A DNA stretch of 64,000 nucleotides from Actinobacteria bacterium OK074 (GTDB lineage: Bacteria; Actinomycetota; Actinomycetes; Streptomycetales; Streptomycetaceae): contig LJCV01000198.1 in NCBI GenBank assembly GCA_001298575.1, positions 1-64,000 of the forward strand, read 5' to 3'. A program made the position numbers and the translations under genes. The notes under the pieces were generated by a model that ran no database searches, was not told where the DNA came from, and saw only the letters and a list, made by a program, of their open reading frames with translations. How positions within the stretch are numbered: position 1 is the first letter of the stretch; each line of letters begins with the position of its first letter. Shown here piece after piece: positions 59,173 to 64,000 of this stretch.

Positions 59173-59757
59173 TCACGTGGCGTCCCGGCCCACCGGCGGG
59201 ACCGACACCGCCATCATCATCAGCACCGGTTCCTCGCCCCGATTCCCGTACGTGTGCGGAGCGTTGGCCTCGAAGGAGGCGCTCGCCCCGGCCGGGACGG
59301 TGTGGTCCTCGCCGTCCACGGTGAGGGTCAGCTCGCCCGCGGTGACATGGACCATTTCGACGGTGCCGCCGGGGTGCGGCTCGGAGAGGCTGCTCTCGCC
59401 CGGCATCAGCCGCCAGTCCCACAGCTCCAGCGGTCCGGGCGCCTCGGTGCCGGCGAGGAGCCTGCTGTAGCTGCCGGCGTCGGTGTGCCACAGCCGTACG
59501 GCCCGCTCGGCGGGGACGATGCGGACCTTCGGCCCCTGCTCGTAGTCGAGCAGGGTGGTGATGCTGATGCCGAGGGCGTCGCCGATCTTGACGACCGTGC
59601 CGATGCTGGGGTTGGTGCGGGCCTGTTCGATCTGGATGAGCATGCCGCGGCTGACGCCGGCCCGGGCCGCGAGCACGTCCAGGGTGAAGCCGCGTACCGC
59701 GCGCCAGTGCTTGACGTTGCGCGCCAGGGACTGGGTCAGCAGATCGAGGTCCGACAC
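59173..59757 (-). CDS. XRE-family regulator with C-terminal cupin domain
   Basis: A 194-residue protein. The N-terminal HTH_3 is about residues 8-65 (RNVKHWRAVRGFTLDVLAARAGVSRGMLIQIEQARTNPSIGTVVKIGDALGI). A cupin_2 domain is about 105-185 (EPHPGGTVEMVHVTAGELTLTVDGEDHTVPAGASASFEANAPHTYGN), which binds a small effector or metal. The start is GTG. It is divergent from the DMT exporter across 137 bp, so it most likely regulates that gene in response to the exported compound. Confidence 0.9.
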   Translation of the reverse strand: MSDLDLLTQSLARNVKHWRAVRGFTLDVLAARAGVSRGMLIQIEQARTNPSIGTVVKIGDALGISITTLLDYEQGPKVRIVPAERAVRLWHTDAGSYSRLLAGTEAPGPLELWDWRLMPGESSLSEPHPGGTVEMVHVTAGELTLTVDGEDHTVPAGASASFEANAPHTYGNRGEEPVLMMMAVSVPPVGRDAT

Positions 59758-59894
59758 GTTCCGTCCACGTTGTTGTGTCCCACTGCGCGTCGCCCCGTCT
59801 CGCTCGGTTCAATATTCTGCATGCCGAAGTACATCAGGATGAACTAGGGTGTGGTGCACCTGATCGTCCACCGAACTGTACTGCGAGGCATCCG

Positions 59895-60761
59895 ATGGCC
59901 GCACTGCCGGCACTCTTCGCCCTGGCCACCAGCCTGCTGTGGGGTCTGGCCGACTTCGGCGGCGGGCTGCTGACCCGGCGGGCACCGGCGCTGACGGTGG
60001 TCGTCGGCTCCCAGGCAATCGCGGCGGTGGCGATCGGCGCGATCGTGGTGGCCACGGGCGGCTGGAGCGAGGCCGGGCCCCGGCTGTGGTTCGCGTTCGC
60101 GGCCGGTCTGGTGGGGCCGGTGGCACTGCTGTGCTTCTACGAGGCGCTCGCACTGGGCCCCATGGGGGTCGTCTCGCCGCTCGCCACGCTGAGCGTGGCC
60201 GTCCCGGTCGGCGTGGGCCTCTTCCTGGGGGAGCGGCCCGGGCTGTTCCAGGTCGCCGGTATCGCGACAGCCGTCACCGGGGTCGTCCTCGCGGGCGGAC
60301 CCCAGCTGGGAGGCGCCGCCGTGCAGCGGCGGGCGATCGTGCTGACGCTGGTCTCGGCGCTCGGGTTCGGTACGGTCTACGCCCTGATCGCGGAGGCGTC
60401 GACGACCGTCACCGGACTGTTCCTCGGCCTGTTCGTGCAGCGCCTGACCAGCGTGGTGGTGGGCGGCGCCGTGCTGTTCGTGTCCGTGCGGCGCGGTACC
60501 CCGGCGCTGCCCGCGGGCGGCTTCCCGTGGGGTTCGCTCCCGGCGCTCGCCTTCGTGGGCATCGCCGACGCGGCGGCCAACGGCACGTACTCCTTCGCCG
60601 CACAGCGCGGCCCGGTGACCGTCGTCGCCGTCCTCGCCTCCCTCTACCCGGTCGTCACCGCGCTGGCCGCCCGCGGTGTGCTGCGCGAACGGCTGCGCGC
60701 GATCCAGGCGGCGGGCGCGGGACTCGCGCTGGTGGGCACGCTCCTGCTCGCCACCGGGTAG
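59895..60761 (+). CDS. EamA-type DMT superfamily exporter
   Basis: A 288-residue membrane protein with ten predicted helices in two EamA repeats (about 3-135 and 145-285). It starts MAALPALFALATSLLWGLADFGGGL, and the second repeat ends with LYPVVTALAARGVLRERLRAIQAAGAGLALVGTLLLATG, typical of the family. It probably exports an amino acid or metabolite. GAGG lies before ATG 59895. A TAGGGT hexamer about 40 bp upstream may be the -10 box. Confidence 0.9.
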   Translation: MAALPALFALATSLLWGLADFGGGLLTRRAPALTVVVGSQAIAAVAIGAIVVATGGWSEAGPRLWFAFAAGLVGPVALLCFYEALALGPMGVVSPLATLSVAVPVGVGLFLGERPGLFQVAGIATAVTGVVLAGGPQLGGAAVQRRAIVLTLVSALGFGTVYALIAEASTTVTGLFLGLFVQRLTSVVVGGAVLFVSVRRGTPALPAGGFPWGSLPALAFVGIADAAANGTYSFAAQRGPVTVVAVLASLYPVVTALAARGVLRERLRAIQAAGAGLALVGTLLLATG

Positions 60762-60774
60762 ACCCGACGACCGA

Positions 60775-61584
60775 TCAGGTCTCCGTCGCGCCCTCGGGGT
60801 CCAGTTCCGCGAGCCGGGCCGCGGCCGCCTCGCTGACCCCGGCCAGCGCCCGCAGCTGCTCGGGGGTGACGCCCTCCGGTATCGGCACCGGCGGCGGGGT
60901 CCGCAGCGGCGGCTGCCAGCCCTCCGCCGGGTCCCAGCGCCGTACGACCCGGGCGGGGGCGCCCGCCACCACCGCGTGGTCGGGGACCTCGCCGCGCACG
61001 ACCGCGCCCGCGGCCACCACCACGTTCCGGCCGATCCGCGCGCCCGGCAGGATCACCGCGCCCGTGCCGATCCAGCAGCCGGGGCCGATCGTCACCGGCT
61101 CCATCCGCGGCCACTGCTTGCCGATGGGTTCGTGCGGATCGTCGTACGAATGGTTCGTCGACGTCACGTAGACGTAGGGGCCGAAGTAGCAGTCGCGGTC
61201 GATGGTGACCGTCGTGTCGGCGATGACATGGCTGCCGCGGCCGAGGACGACGCCGTCGCCGATGCGTAGGATCGGCTCCGGGCCGAGGTCCAGGTCCGGC
61301 ATCAACCCGGCGGTGAGCGTGACCTGTTCGCCGATCACGCAGTGCGCGCCGAGGTGGATCCACGGCTCGCCGAAGACCGTGCCGAGCGGGAAGGCTAGCC
61401 GGGTGCCGGGGCCGAACGAGCCGAACCGGAAACGCCCGGGCGCGTCCGCGGTCACCGAACCCTTGCGCTGCACCCAGGCCCAGCCCGCATGAACGGCGCG
61501 CTGCACGAGGCGGCGCTGCCACGACGGGAACGGAAACTGGGCCCTGGGCACCCGCTCACCGTACTCAGCGCCACTGACACCCAT
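60775..61584 (-). CDS. Left-handed beta-helix acyltransferase (maltose/chloramphenicol acetyltransferase-like)
   Basis: A 269-residue LbH hexapeptide-repeat protein. The repeats lie at about 75-205 (IHLGAHCVIGEQVTLTAG, ILRIGDGVVLGRGSHVIADTTVTID, IGPGCWIGTGAVILPGARIGRNVVVAAGAVVRGEVPDHAVVAGAPARVVRRW). The catalytic-type loop TSTNHSYDDPHEPIGKQ carries the active His. It acetylates or acylates a sugar or similar substrate. The ATG at 61584 is used. A GTG at 61551 (PRAQFPFPSWQRRLV) is an equally good start. Confidence 0.87.
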   Translation of the reverse strand: MGVSGAEYGERVPRAQFPFPSWQRRLVQRAVHAGWAWVQRKGSVTADAPGRFRFGSFGPGTRLAFPLGTVFGEPWIHLGAHCVIGEQVTLTAGLMPDLDLGPEPILRIGDGVVLGRGSHVIADTTVTIDRDCYFGPYVYVTSTNHSYDDPHEPIGKQWPRMEPVTIGPGCWIGTGAVILPGARIGRNVVVAAGAVVRGEVPDHAVVAGAPARVVRRWDPAEGWQPPLRTPPPVPIPEGVTPEQLRALAGVSEAAAARLAELDPEGATET

Positions 61585-61684
61585 GGGTCCGGGCTGCTGT
61601 GATCTTCACCCCACCGGCCGGGACCCGCCCCGGCGTGCCCTACGGTGCCGGTGGACCCCCGACGGGAAGCACGAGGAGACGGTG

Positions 61685-62215
61685 ATGGCGGACAAGGCGT
61701 TGATCGCGGGCATCGGCGGCAAGGAGCCGAAGGTGGACCCGGAGGCGTTCACCGCGCCCGGGGCCGTGGTGATCGGCGACGTGACGGTGCACGCGGGGGC
61801 GAGCGTCTGGTACGGGGCGGTGCTGCGCGGCGACTGCGAGCGGATCGCGCTGGGCGCCGACAGCAACGTGCAGGACAACTGCACCCTGCACGCCGACCCG
61901 GGGTTCCCGGTGAGCATCGGCGAGCGGGTGTCCATCGGGCACAACGCGGTCGTGCACGGGGCGGTCGTCGAGGACGACTGTCTGATCGGGATGGGCGCGA
62001 CGGTGCTCAACGGGGCGGTGATCGGGGCGGGTTCACTGGTCGCCGCGCAGGCGCTGGTCCCGCAGGGGATGACCGTGCCGCCGGGGTCGCTGGTGGCCGG
62101 GGTGCCGGCCAAGGTGAAGCGGGAGCTGACCGAGGAGGAGCGGACGGTGGTCTCGCTCAACGGCACGCATTATGTGGAGTTGGCGCGGAAGCATCGGGGT
62201 GTGCACGGGGGTTAG
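61685..62215 (+). CDS. Gamma-class carbonic anhydrase family protein
   Basis: A 176-residue left-handed beta-helix protein with the family string VWYGAVLRGDCERIALGADSNVQDNCTLHADPG. Zinc-ligand-type histidines are in TLHAD, IGHN and VVHG. The C-terminal helix ELTEEERTVVSLNGTHYVELARKHR packs along the helix as in YrdA/CaiE-type proteins. Hydration of CO2 or an acyl-CoA-related role is possible. GAGGAGA lies before ATG 61685. Confidence 0.9.
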   Translation: MADKALIAGIGGKEPKVDPEAFTAPGAVVIGDVTVHAGASVWYGAVLRGDCERIALGADSNVQDNCTLHADPGFPVSIGERVSIGHNAVVHGAVVEDDCLIGMGATVLNGAVIGAGSLVAAQALVPQGMTVPPGSLVAGVPAKVKRELTEEERTVVSLNGTHYVELARKHRGVHGG

Positions 62216-62269
62216 CAGGCTGGACGGGTGCGGGCCGGTCGAGGGGGGCGGGCCGTTCGCGCCTGCCCA

Positions 62270-62350
62270 GTGCCGATGTCGGTCTCGGTGCCTGTGTCGA
62301 TCTCGGTGCCGGTGTCGGTGTCCTTGCCGGTGCCGGTCTCGGTGCCGGTG
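62270..62350. repeat. Low-complexity GGTGCCGGT/GGTCTCGGT tract
   Basis: About 80 bp made of approximate 6- and 12-bp repeats of the types TCGGTG and CCGGTG, in the 192-bp gap between the carbonic anhydrase and DedA stops. Any frame gives Val-Pro/Ser-Val repeats. No gene start or conserved motif supports coding. Confidence 0.6.
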
Positions 62351-62407
62351 AGGCAGTACGACGTCACGGCCCCGTGCCCGCCCGGTGGGGCCGCACGACC
62401 GCCGGGG

Positions 62408-63088
62408 CTACTCGGCGGCGGCCACCGGCTCCGCCGCCTGCTCCGCTTCCCGCTCCCGCTCCGCCGTCTCCGTGTCCTTCTCCCCCGCGATCTTCTTCGC
62501 CCGCCGCTTGACGACCCACATCGACGTCAGGCCGAACAGGACCGCCGCCGCCAGGCCCAGGTACGAGAACCGCTTCAGCCAGTCCTCGGCGACCATGCCG
62601 ACGTAGTAGACGATCGCCGTGGTGCCGCCCGCCCAGATGACACCGCCGAGGACGTTGGCGATCAGGAACTTCCAGTAGGGCATCCGCAGCACCCCCGCGA
62701 GGGGACCGGCGAAGATGCGCAGCAGGGCGATGAAGCGGCCGAAGAAGACCGCCCACATGCCCCACTTCTCGAAGGACCGTTCGGCGGTGGCGACATGGGC
62801 CTCGCCGAAGTGCTTGGGGAACTTGGCGCCGAGCCAGGCCAGCAGCGGCCGTCCGCCCTTGCGGCCGATGGCGTAGCCGATGGAGTCGCCGACGACCGCG
62901 CCGACGGTGGCGCAGGCGCCGAGGATCACCGGGTTGATGCCGCCGTGCTGGGAGGACAGCAGCGCCGCCGAGACCAGCACGATCTCGCCGGGCAGCGGGA
63001 TGCCCAGGCTCTCCAGGCCGATGACCAGGGCCACCAGCGCGTAGATGCTGACCGCGGGCACCGTCTCCAGCCACTCCTGGACGTGCAA
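62408..63088 (-). CDS. DedA family membrane protein
   Basis: A 226-residue integral membrane protein with the VTT/DedA domain: LESLGIPLPGEIVL near 25-38 and FGRFIALLRIFAGPLAGVLRMPYWKFLIANVLGGVIWA near 110-147 (F-x-R-F-x-P/A-x-x-R). A charged, Glu/Ala-rich tail of 40 residues ends it. Family members flip lipids (phosphatidylethanolamine or undecaprenyl phosphate). TTG 63088 is chosen: GGGAGGA precedes it, and the helices start 14 residues later. Confidence 0.9.
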   Translation of the reverse strand: MHVQEWLETVPAVSIYALVALVIGLESLGIPLPGEIVLVSAALLSSQHGGINPVILGACATVGAVVGDSIGYAIGRKGGRPLLAWLGAKFPKHFGEAHVATAERSFEKWGMWAVFFGRFIALLRIFAGPLAGVLRMPYWKFLIANVLGGVIWAGGTTAIVYYVGMVAEDWLKRFSYLGLAAAVLFGLTSMWVVKRRAKKIAGEKDTETAEREREAEQAAEPVAAAE

Positions 63089-63260
63089 CGCCGGTTCCTC
63101 CCGTTTCGCCGTGCGTGAGAGCCGCGCTGCGCGCAGGCCGTCCGGGAAGCCTACCGGCTCGGCCGGACGAAGGACCGTGAACGGTCGGGGCGCCCTACGC
63201 CGGAGGGCCCACGGGGGTTCCGGGTCACAGGGGTTCCCGGCGGGCAACGGCCGGACTTAG

Positions 63261-63280
63261 TGTTCTCGCCGGAGAGAACA
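63261..63280. promoter_or_regulatory. Perfect-arm palindrome upstream of the DapB-like gene
   Basis: TGTTCTCGCCGGAGAGAACA has exact 7-bp arms (TGTTCTC/GAGAACA). It lies 50 bp before the next gene, and a partial third arm ATTCTC follows. It is probably an operator. No regulator is assigned. Confidence 0.5.
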
Positions 63281-63329
63281 ACATTCTCGCTTCGCCGTGC
63301 CCGTGCCAGTGAACACGAACGAGGTGGAC

Positions 63330-64000
63330 ATGAGTCTTCGAGTCGTCCAGTGGGCCACGGGCAACATCGGCACCCGGTCGCTGCGTTCCGTCCTGGAGCA
63401 CCCGAACCTGACGCTGGCGGGCGTGTACGTCCACTCGCCGGACAAGGCCGGGCGGGACGCGGGCGAGTTGTGCGGCCTCGACGCCACCGGGGTCACCGCC
63501 ACGCACGACATCGACGAGATCCTGTCCCTCGGCGCCGACTGCGTGCTCTACATGCCGCGCGCGTGCGACGTCGACGAGGTGTGCCAACTGCTCGGCGCGG
63601 GCGCCAACATCGTGACCACGCGCGGCGAGTTCCACCATCCGGCGAGCATGGACCCGGCCGTACGGGACCGGGTCGAGGCCGCCTGCAAGCAGGGTGGCAC
63701 CTCGGTGCACAGCACGGGCAGCAGCCCGGGGTTCATCGCCGAGGCGGTCCCCCTCATACTGGCCTCGATCCAGCGGCACTTGGACCTGCTGACCATCGAC
63801 GAGTACGCCGACCTCTCCCAACGCGCCTCGCCGGGGCTGCTGTTCGACGTGATGGGGTTCGGCCGGGCGCCGGGCGGATTCGACGACATCCGGCTCTCCC
63901 ACGTGCGGGACAGCTTCGGACCCTCGCTGCGGCTGCTCGCCGAGGGCCTGTCGCTGCCGCTCGACTCCGTTGAGGCGAGCGGGGAGTTGGCCACCGCACG
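63330..64000 (+). CDS. DapB-like dihydrodipicolinate reductase/diaminopentanoate dehydrogenase family protein (partial, 3' end outside window)
   Basis: The first 223 codons are present and the frame is open to the window edge. The N-terminal NAD(P)-binding fold reads VVQWATGNIGTRSLRSVLEHPNLTLAGVYVHSPDKAGRDAGEL, and later HSTGSSPGFIAEAVPL matches the family's substrate-side motif. It is not lysine-pathway DapB by sequence style but the broader dehydrogenase group, often linked to steroid or amino-acid catabolism gene sets. GAGGTG precedes the ATG. Confidence 0.8.
   Translation, partial: MSLRVVQWATGNIGTRSLRSVLEHPNLTLAGVYVHSPDKAGRDAGELCGLDATGVTATHDIDEILSLGADCVLYMPRACDVDEVCQLLGAGANIVTTRGEFHHPASMDPAVRDRVEAACKQGGTSVHSTGSSPGFIAEAVPLILASIQRHLDLLTIDEYADLSQRASPGLLFDVMGFGRAPGGFDDIRLSHVRDSFGPSLRLLAEGLSLPLDSVEASGELATA

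Noticed and set aside
62270..62350. A Val-Pro repeat peptide gene
   Set aside because: It is a simple-sequence tract without a start signal, between two gene ends.

Overview
The window is about 72% GC by eye, with dense short intergenic gaps, frequent GTG/TTG starts, ATGA/GTGA/TTGA stop-start overlaps, and many families typical of the genus (ROK regulators, LLM/F420 oxidoreductases, DasR-type GntR regulators, ECF41 sigma factors, PhoP boxes). It is most consistent with a chromosomal segment of Streptomyces or a close relative. No tRNA, rRNA, CRISPR array or insertion sequence was seen.

Layout. 1-10.4 kb: a methyltransferase, a Fic-like toxin/RHH antitoxin pair, a MacB-type ABC exporter, an LLM oxidoreductase, a GNAT enzyme, a CNNM/CBS membrane protein pair, an SGNH hydrolase and a DUF4326 protein. 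10.4-20.6 kb: a secreted cysteine-rich protein, purB with a mug-like glycosylase, a quinone oxidoreductase divergent from its TetR regulator, ROK and GntR regulators, an ECF41 sigma factor, an alpha/beta hydrolase and a Tat-exported PhoD phosphatase. 20.8-28.3 kb: an ACT-GNAT fusion, a DUF885 metallopeptidase-like protein and sbcD-sbcC with a tiny cistron between them.

28.5-48.7 kb is the most unusual part: a type VII-secretion-like locus in three transcription units. Unit A (minus) has an ECF sigma factor, a single-pass membrane protein and a 1536-residue EccC/EssC-like FtsK ATPase. Unit B (minus) has a WXG-like/beta-repeat protein and two WXG100-like proteins that lack the WXG tryptophan. 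Unit C (plus) has a 2541-residue protein, a beta-helix fused to an EccA-like AAA ATPase, and a membrane-anchored beta-sandwich protein. Units B and C diverge from one intergenic region and carry the same ECF-type promoter signature, TGAAC-N17-CGTC, one on each strand. The sigma factor of unit A is the obvious candidate to read both. Canonical EccB, EccD, EccE and MycP are not recognisable here.

48.8-64 kb: a YigZ protein, a CysS-like fragment gene with SixA, a CoA-binding protein, a MarR-DrrA-DrrB export operon, a CDF zinc-type transporter, a second TetR/oxidoreductase divergent pair with GGACC-type operators, a Pit phosphate transporter behind a dense array of GCCAACA inverted repeats, a decaying ArsR metal-sensor locus (a 5-bp repeat expansion breaks the gene), a YbaK-type protein, an XRE-cupin regulator divergent from a DMT exporter, two left-handed beta-helix proteins (an acyltransferase and a gamma-carbonic anhydrase), a DedA protein and the start of a DapB-like dehydrogenase cut by the window edge.

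Starts were chosen from Shine-Dalgarno spacing, overlaps and the domain start. The N-terminal extensions of many raw open frames were trimmed for this reason. Functions come from motif and family recognition by eye. No database search was run.
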